From NCBI GenBank assembly GCA_018401935.1, contig JAGYJQ010000002.1, forward strand, positions 1 through 64,000: a stretch of 64,000 nt of DNA. The letters run 5' to 3'. A program made the position numbers and the translations under genes. Below, piece by piece: positions 49,823-59,210 of the stretch; position 1 is the stretch's first letter, and each line of letters starts with the position of its first letter. A model generated the notes under the pieces. That model made no database searches and was not told where the DNA came from. It saw nothing but the letters and a program-made list of their open reading frames with translations. This stretch comes from Balneolaceae bacterium. Its GTDB lineage: Bacteria > Bacteroidota > Rhodothermia > Balneolales > Balneolaceae.

Positions 49823-51196
49823 TTAAAAAATGTTGTCACCTTTTAATTTTCCGAGATAAAAGTCTAGTAGTTTCTCTTGAAAAATTAGATTATACATTGC
49901 TTGGGTGTAGTTAGACTGAGCGCTCACAAAGGAAGACTGCGCTTGAGTAAGCTCTATGAGTGTACTCGCTCCCAAATTATACCGCTCTTGTTGTGTCTGA
50001 AAAGCTCGCTCCGATGCGATTAAGGATTTTTCTGACGCTTCTAACTGCTTCACATAAGAGCTATAATCATTGTATGCTTGGGAGACTTCCTGAATCACCT
50101 GCATCTTGGAATTATCCAAGTTTAATTCAGCATTTTTTAGCTGAACCTGAGACGACTGAATCGAATACATTCTGTTCCAATTATTAAACAATGACACATT
50201 AAACGATAAGCCTAGTGAGCGGTTTACCTGTTGATCAAAAAACTGATCAGAAAAACTGACTTCAGCACCACCAATAGAGTACTGATCGGAATACCGGGAA
50301 GAAACCCCAGCAGATCCCCTTAAGGTAGGCAACAGACTGTTTTTCGTTACCTGCATTTGGTATCTCAATGAAGTAATAGATGCCTCAGCACTTAAGATAT
50401 CACTCCTTGTGGTTAGTGCCTCATCAATCAAGGACCTTAAATTAACATCCATCCAAGGAAGGTCATTTAAGGTTAAATCAGGTACCACAAAATCATAGGC
50501 TCCAAGTGGATCAATTTCTAGTTGCCTGATTAGTAACAGACTGTTCAAGGCAAGAGTATTTTCCCTCTGGGTTAGAACTAATTCATCATTTGCTACCTGA
50601 GCTTCTTGATTAAACAAATCTACCATAGGTCTAGCACCAAGTTCGACCTGTGCTTGTACCTGATCTAACTGGGCCGTTGACGTCTCTAGGTTCTGTTTAG
50701 CAATGGCCAATAATTCTTTGTCTAACAATACTTGCAAGTACCTTGATGCCGTGTTGAATATGACTAATTCCTTAGCTCTTTCGTACTGCTGCTCTCTTGA
50801 TTCTTTATTCGACTGACTACTCTTTAACGTCAGTATATTATTAAATCCGTTAAAAAGGTTAATGCTCGCGTTCATTCCGCCACTAATAGACTGAGATCTC
50901 ACATCGACAAATGGATCTAATCCCTCACTAAACCGATCAAAAAGAAACTGCTGACCTGTGGTTCTACTCCCATTCATATTGGCAGAAACAGTTGGAAGAA
51001 AATCAGCTTTTTCACTAAAAATTAGATCTTCGGCTAAATCTAGCTCGTTTTTTGCTTGTTTTAACGAATAATTATTTTCGAGTGCAATGGAAATAGCTTC
51101 ATCGATTGAGATAACTCTAACATCAGCTGTTTGAGAAAATAAAGAGGTTGAAATTAGACCAAATAGTATGAAGAAGAGTGTTTTTTGCTTGAGCAT
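49823..51196 (-). CDS. TolC-family outer-membrane channel
   Basis: The 457-residue protein has a signal peptide ending SLFSQ and then two tandem outer-membrane-efflux repeats of long coiled helices, seen as ISIDEAISIALENNYSLKQA at the start and YNLGASTLIELTQAQSSFV near the end. TolC proteins form trimers spanning outer membrane and periplasm. It precedes the adaptor gene by 36 bases. The 175-base gap upstream could hold a separate promoter, although no boxes are clear. Confidence 0.93.
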   Translation of the reverse strand: MLKQKTLFFILFGLISTSLFSQTADVRVISIDEAISIALENNYSLKQAKNELDLAEDLIFSEKADFLPTVSANMNGSRTTGQQFLFDRFSEGLDPFVDVRSQSISGGMNASINLFNGFNNILTLKSSQSNKESREQQYERAKELVIFNTASRYLQVLLDKELLAIAKQNLETSTAQLDQVQAQVELGARPMVDLFNQEAQVANDELVLTQRENTLALNSLLLIRQLEIDPLGAYDFVVPDLTLNDLPWMDVNLRSLIDEALTTRSDILSAEASITSLRYQMQVTKNSLLPTLRGSAGVSSRYSDQYSIGGAEVSFSDQFFDQQVNRSLGLSFNVSLFNNWNRMYSIQSSQVQLKNAELNLDNSKMQVIQEVSQAYNDYSSYVKQLEASEKSLIASERAFQTQQERYNLGASTLIELTQAQSSFVSAQSNYTQAMYNLIFQEKLLDFYLGKLKGDNIF

Positions 51197-51371
51197 TTCA
51201 GTATGTATTTTTAATTACTAGAGAGTTAACGAATTGCAATAAAAATAGTTACAAAATTCGGTTAATTAGCTCCTGTTAATATTCTTTTACTTGAGTGATT
51301 AGATAGTATCCCCCTATGTAACTAGGCATAGAGATTAGTTAGCGAGTTTGTTGTATCAATTAACCCATTTC

Positions 51372-51809
51372 TTATTTTTTTGATTCAGACCCTTTAACCG
51401 AATTACTTCTTCTTAAGTAATCATTGAATGAGTGTTCGGCATAATTGAGCAAGCTATCAATTATTTTTTGAGTAATTCTACTTTTCATGCGCTGCTTCAT
51501 CGTATTACTTAGCAATCCGTTCTCTTCCTCCAAATGAATACGATTACTACGATGATTCTGTTCATCACCATAGGTCGTATTGGAGGTAATTTTTCTTCGG
51601 GTCGATGCGGTCCCTACCACTCTCCCTGCTAATAAGCCCAGACTAAAAGTTAGAAACAAAGAGACAATGGGCCGTTTCGAAACAAATTTTTGAGGGGATT
51701 TACCTAATTCAATTGTTTCTCTGGTAGCTCTAAGTTTTTTATCGAAACGTTGCTCAATGGCCTGAATTTTTTTCTCTATCTCTTGTTTTTTTTCTTGGCT
51801 ACTGTTCAT
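51372..51809 (-). CDS. Small membrane protein, YqjD/DUF883-like context
   Basis: The 145-residue protein begins with a charged coiled-coil-like stretch (QEIEKKIQAIEQRFDKK), then one hydrophobic segment near 49-66 (IVSLFLTFSLGLLAGRVVG), then a basic, polar tail. The segment KRPIVSLFLTFSLGLLAG resembles the C-terminal anchor of DUF883/DUF3618-type proteins, but the long tail after it is unlike them. Its start overlaps the end of the holin-like gene by 11 bases, so the two are coupled. No function can be assigned. Confidence 0.65.
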   Translation of the reverse strand: MNSSQEKKQEIEKKIQAIEQRFDKKLRATRETIELGKSPQKFVSKRPIVSLFLTFSLGLLAGRVVGTASTRRKITSNTTYGDEQNHRSNRIHLEEENGLLSNTMKQRMKSRITQKIIDSLLNYAEHSFNDYLRRSNSVKGSESKK

Positions 51810-52164
51810 GATCCTTCTTCTTAACTAGTAGTTTATTCGATAATTCATGGGTGAGCGATTCTTTCATTCGGCTAAAGAAGAATTTAGGGGAATTAGAAAG
51901 AAAAAATAGTGACAGAAGTAGTAAAATAGAGCCAATGCTCAGGTATCCAAAAACAGGATTACCCATTAAAGCACCTAAATATTGGGCTAAGGCAAACAGT
52001 AAGAAGAATAAAGCAATACCTAGCAAAAGTATAGCAAAAACTTTTTGAAGAATGATTGAAACCAAATGCGATAACACCTCACTAGCATTGATTGCAATCC
52101 AGTCGAAACGAAGTTCGATATATTCCTTTAAATCACGCGCTAACTCTTTAATCGATTCATTCAT
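51799..52164 (-). CDS. YqjE/DUF1469-like membrane protein (putative holin superfamily)
   Basis: The 121-residue protein has an amphipathic N-terminal helix (ELARDLKEYIELRFDWI), then two membrane helices near 33-60 and 70-93, with a basic tail. Length and pattern match the phage-holin-superfamily / YqjE (DUF1469) proteins found beside YqjD-like genes. In Escherichia coli, YqjE is an inner-membrane protein of unclear role, and the holin name does not imply lysis. Here it sits within an efflux operon. Confidence 0.72.
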   Translation of the reverse strand: MNESIKELARDLKEYIELRFDWIAINASEVLSHLVSIILQKVFAILLLGIALFFLLFALAQYLGALMGNPVFGYLSIGSILLLLSLFFLSNSPKFFFSRMKESLTHELSNKLLVKKKDHEQ

Positions 52165-52205
52165 TCAATTAGGCTACAGTTTTAGCAGGTTAATTACTGA
52201 TCGAT

Positions 52206-52406
52206 TTATTTGAACAGACGAGAAAGTAAATATCCTACCCCAAATGATACCAACACACTCTTGATAGGATGCTCTCGAACAATCGATTCCACCTGATCTT
52301 TGAGCTCTTCTACATCTAATTTCATCGGTTCATCGAGAACTGTTTCTGTATCTGTAATCGTCTTTTCGAGTCGCTTGTTTAAATTATCTAAGATTTGTTC
52401 ATCCAT
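52206..52406 (-). CDS. YqjD/ElaB/DUF883-like tail-anchored protein
   Basis: The 66-residue protein has an acidic helical N-terminal part (LEKTITDTETVLDEPM) followed by VREHPIKSVLVSFGVGYLLS, which is the classic DUF883 ending: an R/KEHP turn and a short glycine-containing C-terminal anchor. YqjD-type proteins are tail-anchored in the inner membrane and can bind ribosomes in stationary phase in Escherichia coli. It comes first of the small trio, 61 bases after the second permease gene. Confidence 0.75.
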   Translation of the reverse strand: MDEQILDNLNKRLEKTITDTETVLDEPMKLDVEELKDQVESIVREHPIKSVLVSFGVGYLLSRLFK

Positions 52407-52467
52407 GGTACTTTCCTTTATTTTACTAGTTAAAATATACCAAATTTTACCTCTAACTCCCTAATGA

Positions 52468-53688
52468 CTATTCGTAGCGTAAACTCTCAATGGGATCTAA
52501 TTGAGCGGCCTTAAAAGCAGGATATACGCCGAAAATAACGCCTATTAATAACATACCCATAAAACTACCAATTACAGACCATATCGGAATGACCACGCTA
52601 GCGTCAATTACGAAGGCTAGAAAATTACCCGCACCAATGCCTAAAATCATCCCTATTACACCTCCGATTTGGCAGACAAAAATGGCCTCGGCTAAAAACT
52701 GATTAATAATCGCTTTTTTTGTGGCTCCTACTGCTTTTCTTATTCCAATCTCTTTGGTTCTTTCAGTAACCGATACCAACATTATATTCATAACGCCTAT
52801 ACCCGCTCCAAGCAGGGTGATAAGTCCAATGAAAGCACCACCCACGTACAGAGCTGAGGTAAATACATCAAAGGACCCTGAAAGGGATTCATTTGTCACC
52901 ACTTCAAAATCATTTTCATCTTCTGGGCTTACCGCTCTTATCACTCGAAGAACACCGGTTAGTTCATCAATAGCTTTTTGAATGCCTGTTATTTCTGGAG
53001 CCCTAACCTGTATACCTATATCCCTCTTTCCCCCATAAGCATTTAATCCAGTGGTATAAGGTATGAGTACGTAATCATCGAAGGAATCACCAAATATGGC
53101 ACCTTTTTTGGCAGTAACCCCAATAATCGTGTAGACCCTTCCATCAATTCGTAATGTTTTATTAATGGGATCTAAACTGGGAAATAATTCGGTTTGAATA
53201 TCATATCCGATAACCACCACTGAACGAGCATATTGAACATCTTCAGCACTCAAATTCCTACCCACTTCCATTTCGTAGGAATTATTATAGATGTAGTACT
53301 CATTACTGCCTCGGACTAAAATATTAGGCTCTGTTTCTTTTTCTTCATATTGAATTTTCGTCATGCTAAATGTTTCTAATGGACTTAAGCCTTCCGCATA
53401 ATTGAGCCGTTCTTCTAATTCTTCGGCTTGCTCAAAGGTAATTCTCTTTCGGTTTCTTTTGTCGGTATTTCCTGAAAGTTGAATAGCGGGATTCTTCTGA
53501 ACTGTAACTACATCGCTTCCCATTAGACTTAGTGTTTCCGTAAAATAGTTATCTAAAACAGCCACTGCAGTAGTAGAAACCAATACAGAAAAAACACCGA
53601 TGACTAAAGCCAATAGAGTTAACGAGGACCGTAATTTATTTGTAAACAGCGCTTTTACAGCTTGAGATAATATTTCTAAATTGAACAT
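52468..53688 (-). CDS. MacB-like FtsX-domain ABC permease (second copy)
   Basis: The 406-residue protein has an N-terminal membrane helix (SSLTLLALVIGVFSVLVSTT), a MacB periplasmic core of about 200 residues, and three C-terminal helices typical of FtsX permeases. It also has the ERTKEIGIRKAVGATKKAI coupling motif and an IESLRYE end. MacB-type permeases use ATP-driven mechanotransmission to push periplasmic substrate through TolC. It is paralogous to the adjacent upstream permease (shared ends and motifs). With no fused ATPase, it must use the separate ATPase encoded downstream. Confidence 0.92.
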   Translation of the reverse strand: MFNLEILSQAVKALFTNKLRSSLTLLALVIGVFSVLVSTTAVAVLDNYFTETLSLMGSDVVTVQKNPAIQLSGNTDKRNRKRITFEQAEELEERLNYAEGLSPLETFSMTKIQYEEKETEPNILVRGSNEYYIYNNSYEMEVGRNLSAEDVQYARSVVVIGYDIQTELFPSLDPINKTLRIDGRVYTIIGVTAKKGAIFGDSFDDYVLIPYTTGLNAYGGKRDIGIQVRAPEITGIQKAIDELTGVLRVIRAVSPEDENDFEVVTNESLSGSFDVFTSALYVGGAFIGLITLLGAGIGVMNIMLVSVTERTKEIGIRKAVGATKKAIINQFLAEAIFVCQIGGVIGMILGIGAGNFLAFVIDASVVIPIWSVIGSFMGMLLIGVIFGVYPAFKAAQLDPIESLRYE

Positions 53689-53707
53689 AATGTTAAGTTC
53701 CTCGTGT

Positions 53708-54934
53708 TTATTCGAATCGTAATGATTCTATGGGGTCAGATTTTGCTGCTTTATAGGCTGGAATGAATCCAAATGTTACCCCTACTAGAGTACACAAACC
53801 TACTGCAAGAAGTACTACTTGTACATTCATTTGTGCAGTAAATACCTGGTCAATCGCAATAGTAAATCCAGCAGCTATGACTACGCCAATAATCCCCCCT
53901 AATAACGATAAAACGATAGCCTCGATAAGAAATTGAGTCAAAATTTCCCACGATTTAGCACCAACTGCCTTTCTAATACCAATTTCTTTGGTCCGCTCCT
54001 TCACTGACACGAACATAATATTCATAATTCCAATACCACCGATGAGCAATGAAAGCCCAACCAATAAAAATCCACCCATGTAAATCCCATTTTTAATCCC
54101 AGCTAATTGTTCTTTAAAGGTATCTGGTTCATTTAATGCGAAGTCATTTTCCTCTGTTGCTTCTAGTTGACGTGCTTGTCGCATTAACCCTTCTACCTCA
54201 TACTTTCCTTCTTCTAATGCTGCCTGATCCGGAAACTTAATACTCAGTTGCAGGCCGTATTTTAGGCCATAGATTTTTTCATAGGAGGTAATTGGAATTA
54301 TAACACGATTATCTGAATCCCCTAAACCCAAAAAACTCCCTTGTTTGGTCAGTACCCCAATGACAGTAAACTTTTGTCCACCTATTCGTACCGTTTTTCC
54401 CTCGGGGGGTTCTTGTTGAAAAAGCGCTGAAACAAGTGAATGACCTAAAATTACTACATTGGATCGAGAACGAACTTCCGATTCGGTGAACATTCTTCCA
54501 GAATTTATATCAAGCCCTTGAATATCTAGAAAATTATGGGTGCTTCCTTGTAGACCAACTCCTTCGGCAGAATTATCTTGATATCGTATAGTTGTGCTAC
54601 GATTTGCTGCAACAGCAACGGTAGAGGCATACCGACTTCGGCTTTCGATGAATTCAGCATATTCTACCTCCATTTCTTTACGGTTCATTATTTCCCACCA
54701 CTGAACGCCATCCCCATTCCATGGCCACTTTTCTATATACACCACATTTTGCCCTAACATAGCCATACTTTCATCAAAAGTGTTGTCCATCCCTGTAGTC
54801 ACCGTATCTACCACTGTTACCATAGTAATCCCGATTATAATACAAAGAGTGGTCAAAAATGCCCTTAACTTGTTGGTTTTAAGTGCGTGAAGAGCAATTT
54901 TAAGCCCTTCCTGTATGCTGCTAATGAACTTCAT
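53708..54934 (-). CDS. MacB-like FtsX-domain ABC permease (first copy)
   Basis: The 408-residue protein has the same architecture as its downstream neighbour: an N-terminal helix (LRAFLTTLCIIIGITMVTVV), a periplasmic core, three C-terminal helices, ERTKEIGIRKAVGAKSWEIL and an IESLRFE end. The pair may form a heterodimer, with one copy each, instead of a MacB homodimer. This is inferred from the tandem arrangement. It is the first gene of the export operon and divergent from bshB1. Confidence 0.92.
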   Translation of the reverse strand: MKFISSIQEGLKIALHALKTNKLRAFLTTLCIIIGITMVTVVDTVTTGMDNTFDESMAMLGQNVVYIEKWPWNGDGVQWWEIMNRKEMEVEYAEFIESRSRYASTVAVAANRSTTIRYQDNSAEGVGLQGSTHNFLDIQGLDINSGRMFTESEVRSRSNVVILGHSLVSALFQQEPPEGKTVRIGGQKFTVIGVLTKQGSFLGLGDSDNRVIIPITSYEKIYGLKYGLQLSIKFPDQAALEEGKYEVEGLMRQARQLEATEENDFALNEPDTFKEQLAGIKNGIYMGGFLLVGLSLLIGGIGIMNIMFVSVKERTKEIGIRKAVGAKSWEILTQFLIEAIVLSLLGGIIGVVIAAGFTIAIDQVFTAQMNVQVVLLAVGLCTLVGVTFGFIPAYKAAKSDPIESLRFE

Positions 54935-55035
54935 TATATTGTGTTATAAATGATATATTTATACTAATTCTTTCCGGAATCGTTTACGATAATCCATCGA
55001 TTAAGTTCCAATATAAATAACTCTCAGAATTTAAT

Positions 55036-55785
55036 ATGACAAACTTAGATATCCTCGTATTTGCTGCCCATCCCGATGATGCTGAACTTGGTTGTGGTGG
55101 TATGATAGCTAGCATGATAAGACAAGGTTTTAAGGTCGGAATAGTAGATTTAACAGAGGGTGAAATGGGTTCTCGCGGGACCATTGAAACAAGATATGAA
55201 GAGGCTAAAGTGGCCAGTGAAATTTTAGGGTTACATTATAGAAATAATCTACAAATTGCTGATTCTGTAATTGAAAACAATCGTGCGAATCAAAAAAAAA
55301 TCATCCAAGAAATTAGACGTACAAGACCGGATATTTGCTTCATAGGAGCTCCATCTGATCGTCATCCAGACCATGCTAAGGCAACAAAACTATGCGCAGA
55401 TGCCCTATTTTATTCGGGACTCATTAAAATTGAAACCAACGATCCATCAAGTCAAGAAATACAAGATGTATGGCGACCTCATCACGTTTTTCACTACATG
55501 CAGGATCGACCAATAGATTATCAAATCATATTAGACATTACCGATGTTTGGGAGACTAAAGTGAAAGCCATGGCTGCCTATACCACTCAATTTAATGCAG
55601 GATTAGGTGATAAACAGCCGAAAACATATATCTCGGACCCGTCCTTCTTTCAACAGCTGGAGGCAAGAGCCAGGTATTTTGGTCATTTGGGTGGGTGTAC
55701 TTATGGAGAACCTTTTGCTTACCATAATTTACCCGCTGGAGTTAAGAGCTTTGATTCCTTTATTCAGCACAAACAAAGAAGATAA
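55036..55785 (+). CDS. bshB1: Bacillithiol biosynthesis deacetylase BshB1-like
   Basis: The 249-residue PIG-L/LmbE-type deacetylase has the zinc motif FAAHPDDAELGCGG, the GEMGSRGTIETRYEEA stretch characteristic of BshB1, and DRHPDHAKATKLC. BshB1 removes acetyl from GlcNAc-malate to make GlcN-malate, the second step of bacillithiol synthesis. It forms a probable operon with the asparaginase and exonuclease genes (gaps of 24 and 25 bases). bshA and bshC are not in the window. A nine-A run at 55292-55300 lies in the coding region. Confidence 0.92.
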   Translation: MTNLDILVFAAHPDDAELGCGGMIASMIRQGFKVGIVDLTEGEMGSRGTIETRYEEAKVASEILGLHYRNNLQIADSVIENNRANQKKIIQEIRRTRPDICFIGAPSDRHPDHAKATKLCADALFYSGLIKIETNDPSSQEIQDVWRPHHVFHYMQDRPIDYQIILDITDVWETKVKAMAAYTTQFNAGLGDKQPKTYISDPSFFQQLEARARYFGHLGGCTYGEPFAYHNLPAGVKSFDSFIQHKQRR

Positions 55786-55809
55786 TAGAGTAGGTCAGGC
55801 CATCACATA

Positions 55810-56832
55810 ATGAAAAAAATACTGCTTATTCAAACTGGAGGTACCATTGCCATGCAGGCCCAACTGGATGGTGTTGTTCTAGATCCAGATCTATGGTCAG
55901 ACCAACTATATAAGCAAATACCTTCCTTGAGTGAAATTGCTGATATTGATGTCGAGCCATTATTATTTGAAGATAGTTCCGATGTACATCCACGCCATTG
56001 GGATTCTTTGCTTAGTCTTATTAAGCTCAAATATACGCAGTACGATGGCTTTGTCATTTTACATGGCACCGATACGATGGCCTATACCGCCTCAGCTCTT
56101 AGTTTTGGAATAGACGGCCTAATCAAACCTGTTATTTTGACGGGTAGTCAGGTTCCACTAAGCAGAATTAGAAGCGATGCGCAACGTAATTTGATTAATT
56201 CAGTGGAAATTGCCACTTCAGATTTGCCAGAAGTAGCCATTTGCTTCAATGACCATGTTTATCGAGGCAATCGTGCTACTAAAATGAGTATTGGTGATTT
56301 TGATGCTTTCGCTACTCCAAATTACCCTAGTTTAGCAGATATTGGTTTAGATATCGATTTTCATAGAAAAAATTGGCTGGTCACAGCCCCTGAGTTTTCA
56401 ACTAAAGAACCAAGGTTCCAAACAGGTTTCAGCGGAAACATCCTAGTCTTGACGATTCATCCTGGCTTCCAAACCAATCAACTCGAATCAATTGCATTAG
56501 AACATATTGATGCTCTTATTATAAGAGCCTATGGAAGCGGTAATTTCCCAGTAAAGGGGGAATATTCCTGGATTCCTTTTTTAGAACGTTGTAAGGATAT
56601 GGATCTAATTACCGTCATTACATCACAGGCAAATCATGATGCGGTAAATCTTAAGAATTATGCTGCGGGAAGGACCGCACTAGATTTCGGTGTGCTGTCA
56701 TCGGGTGATATGACCTTAGAGGCTAGTGTCACCAAACTGATGTGGTTGTTTTCGGCCCATCAGGATACCGTTGAATCCAAGGCTCAGGTAGCCCAAAAGT
56801 TCCAAGAAAATATTCGAGGGGAACGAAGCTAA
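55810..56832 (+). CDS. L-asparaginase, type I (cytoplasmic)
   Basis: The 340-residue amidohydrolase has the first catalytic Thr in IQTGGTIAMQ and the second in VILHGTDTMAYTASAL. No signal peptide is present, and the length fits cytoplasmic type I asparaginase (AnsA) rather than the secreted type II. It hydrolyses asparagine to aspartate and ammonia. No link to the neighbouring bacillithiol gene is known beyond co-orientation. Confidence 0.93.
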   Translation: MKKILLIQTGGTIAMQAQLDGVVLDPDLWSDQLYKQIPSLSEIADIDVEPLLFEDSSDVHPRHWDSLLSLIKLKYTQYDGFVILHGTDTMAYTASALSFGIDGLIKPVILTGSQVPLSRIRSDAQRNLINSVEIATSDLPEVAICFNDHVYRGNRATKMSIGDFDAFATPNYPSLADIGLDIDFHRKNWLVTAPEFSTKEPRFQTGFSGNILVLTIHPGFQTNQLESIALEHIDALIIRAYGSGNFPVKGEYSWIPFLERCKDMDLITVITSQANHDAVNLKNYAAGRTALDFGVLSSGDMTLEASVTKLMWLFSAHQDTVESKAQVAQKFQENIRGERS

Positions 56833-56857
56833 CCATCAAATAAACTAGTGAGTAGTT

Positions 56858-57619
56858 ATGTATTTTATATTTGATTTAGAGACAGTGCCAGATGTAGTGT
56901 TAATTAGGTCAATGCTGGATCAAGAGCCTTTAATGCCCGAAGAATGGAGTGAAGGAGAAATGCTACCTACAGTTGAAGACCTAAGCGATCAGGATTGTAT
57001 TGATATTGCAGCGAAAAGAGTAGGAAGAGGTGCTTCAGGCTTTTTACCTCCAATGTTTCATAAAATAGTATCTTGGGTGGGACTTTGGGTAGACGCAAAA
57101 GGCCAGCCTAAGCAAAAAGAGGCCTGGTCAGGGGAAAATGAGAAGGAAGGGCTACTTAAATTATTTCAAGAATTACTAACCTATAAGGATTTTAACCTTA
57201 TTCATCATAATGGGAGAGGCTTTGACCTGCCTGTCATGGAATATAGAGCGTTAAAATTTAACCTGCAGATGCCTCCTAGACTCAGCCATAGGGAAATTAA
57301 GTATAGATTTAGCGCAAATAATGTGGATTTAGTAGACGAATTCAGTAATTACGGTGCAAGCGCTTGGCCTAAATTGAAACATCTAGGAATGCTTATCAAC
57401 ATACCTTTTAAGCAAGTATCAGAAGGCAATGTGGTCTATGACCAATACCTAAGGGGTGATTTCAAGGGTATTGAGAATTATTGTTACGAGGATGTCGTAG
57501 CGACCTACATTATTTGGTTACATTTAGAATACACACGTTCAAACATTAAAGAGAATGAATTCGAAAACTTAAAGGCGCGCGCACTCAATAAATTACGCGA
57601 TATTCAAAATATTGATTAA
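56858..57619 (+). CDS. PolB-like 3'-5' exonuclease (DEDDy)
   Basis: The 253-residue protein resembles the predicted exonuclease domain of family B polymerases (PF10108-like). Exonuclease motifs are visible: FDLETVPD (Exo I, D and E), LIHHNGRGFDLPVMEYRA (Exo II, with FD) and NYCYEDVVATY (Exo III, YxxxD). No polymerase domain is attached. Such standalone proteins are common in Bacteroidota and presumed to act in DNA or RNA processing. It is the last gene of the bshB1 group. Confidence 0.85.
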   Translation: MYFIFDLETVPDVVLIRSMLDQEPLMPEEWSEGEMLPTVEDLSDQDCIDIAAKRVGRGASGFLPPMFHKIVSWVGLWVDAKGQPKQKEAWSGENEKEGLLKLFQELLTYKDFNLIHHNGRGFDLPVMEYRALKFNLQMPPRLSHREIKYRFSANNVDLVDEFSNYGASAWPKLKHLGMLINIPFKQVSEGNVVYDQYLRGDFKGIENYCYEDVVATYIIWLHLEYTRSNIKENEFENLKARALNKLRDIQNID

Positions 57620-57875
57620 TAAGAAATATTAATTACTGAATAACCTTATAATTTTTTGCAAAAATTATCTGATACTTAGATTTATTAAGAAACAAACATC
57701 TCTCAGGAGCTAAAAAAGCCCTTCCATTACTAATGCCTAATATTTTTAATTCTAATGGTAATATTAGTCGTGTATTTTTAGGATTCATTCCGTATAATTC
57801 ATAAATAACAAAGGTAAAGCAAAGGTTGATCCTACAGTACCTTTCGCTTTAAACACTAACTCAATCGATATATTT
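57620..57875. promoter_or_regulatory. amt leader region with three inverted repeats
   Basis: This AT-rich 256-base gap contains three inverted repeats. The first is ATAATTTTT / AAAAATTAT with a TGC loop (57648-57668). The second is CTAATATT / AATATTAG with a 15-base loop (57739-57769). The third, closest to the gene, is AAAGCAAAGGT / ACCTTTCGCTTT with one bulge (57816-57850), and ends 25 bases before the amt start. None has a terminator-like T-run on the plus strand. They may shape the amt leader or bind a regulator. Confidence 0.45.
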
Positions 57876-59183
57876 ATGAAATACCTAATAGGTACACTTA
57901 TAGTCTATGTCCTAAGTACAACAATTGTATTTGCTCAAGAAGTCGCATCCATAGATACAGGGGACACTGCCTGGATGCTCATTGCAACTGCTTTAGTCAT
58001 GCTAATGACTCCTGCAGGTTTAGCCCTTTTTTATGGTGGATTAACGCAAAATAAACATGTACTCAACACGATTGGAATGTCTTACATGGCCTTTTGTACC
58101 GGAACCATTGTCTGGGTTATTGCTGGATATTCCCTTGCTTTTGGAGCTGGTAATGAATGGATTGGAGATTTCAGTCATTTTCTTCTGGCAGATATAGGGG
58201 TGAATGATGTCAGTGGAAGCATACCCACTTTACTCTTTGTGGTATTCCAAGGTACCTTTGCTGCCATTGCTATTGCCATTGTAAGTGGTTCAGTCATTGA
58301 GCGGGTTCGTTTTTCTACTTGGGGTATTTTCTCAGTTCTATGGGTTTTAGCTGTGTATGCACCTGTGGCACACTGGGTTTGGGGTGGAGGATTTTTAAGC
58401 AATGCTGGAGAAATGGATTTTGCTGGAGGGACCGTAATACACATTAACGCAGGTATAGCAGGCTTAGTCCTTTCCTATCTGGTTGGAAAAAGAAAAGGCC
58501 ATGGCATGGAGGAAGTACGTAAGCCCTCTTCCATTAAGTTTATGGTGCTAGGATCGGCCTTGCTTTGGTTTGGCTGGTTTGGTTTTAACGGTGGTAGTCA
58601 ATTGGCTGCGGATGGAATTGCGGCAAATGCCTTATTAGTGACCAACATTGCCGCTACTGCAGGGGCATTAATTTGGTTGACCATTGAATGGTTTATAGTA
58701 AAAAAACCTACTCTAATTGGAATGGCTTCAGGTGCTATTTCTGGATTAGTAGGCATTACTCCAGCCTCAGGGTTTGTGGATGTCTCCGGTGCTTTAGCCA
58801 TTGGTATTCTATCGGGTATTGTTGGGTATTGGGGTGTCGTACATCTCAAATCAATGCTAAACCATGATGACACCTTAGACGCTTTCGGTATTCATGGGTT
58901 AGTTGGTATAGCAGGTGCCCTACTTACGGGTGTATTCGCTAACCCGGCCGTGAATGGCGGAGCAGGGTTATTATATGGGAATCCTGCACAGCTTTGGATT
59001 CAAGCAAAAGCAGTCATTATTGTTATTCTTTTTTCCGGTATAGCAACGGCCATTGTTTGGAAAATATCTGAATTAATTACCCAAGGTGGCAGGATCAACG
59101 AAGACCTAGAATTAGAGGGGATGGACATTGGATACCATGGCGAACATCATATGGTGGTTGATGAAGACAAGATCATGAATTAA
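57876..59183 (+). CDS. amt: Ammonium transporter (Amt/MEP family)
   Basis: The 435-residue protein has a cleavable signal peptide (to TIVFAQ) and about 11 membrane helices. The twin pore histidines are present in VIHINAGIAG and in FGIHGLVGIAG, together with GLALFYGGLTQNKHVL, FVVFQGTFAAIAIAIVSGS and the SGALAIG stretch. It takes up ammonium when nitrogen is scarce. No PII (GlnK) gene follows, unlike the common glnK-amtB pair, although the gene upstream is also not PII. The transcript ends at a strong terminator. Confidence 0.96.
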   Translation: MKYLIGTLIVYVLSTTIVFAQEVASIDTGDTAWMLIATALVMLMTPAGLALFYGGLTQNKHVLNTIGMSYMAFCTGTIVWVIAGYSLAFGAGNEWIGDFSHFLLADIGVNDVSGSIPTLLFVVFQGTFAAIAIAIVSGSVIERVRFSTWGIFSVLWVLAVYAPVAHWVWGGGFLSNAGEMDFAGGTVIHINAGIAGLVLSYLVGKRKGHGMEEVRKPSSIKFMVLGSALLWFGWFGFNGGSQLAADGIAANALLVTNIAATAGALIWLTIEWFIVKKPTLIGMASGAISGLVGITPASGFVDVSGALAIGILSGIVGYWGVVHLKSMLNHDDTLDAFGIHGLVGIAGALLTGVFANPAVNGGAGLLYGNPAQLWIQAKAVIIVILFSGIATAIVWKISELITQGGRINEDLELEGMDIGYHGEHHMVVDEDKIMN

Positions 59184-59210
59184 GCTTGACCATATACAAC
59201 ATTGTAAACC

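Noticed and set aside
51799-52164. A phage holin, implying a prophage
   Set aside because: There are no lysin, portal, tail or integrase genes nearby, and the holin-like fold matches chromosomal YqjE-type proteins beside DUF883 genes.
54945-54963. A short TATAAAT/ATTTATA inverted repeat between the permease gene and bshB1
   Set aside because: It is pure A/T with 7-bp arms, expected by chance in such AT-rich gaps.
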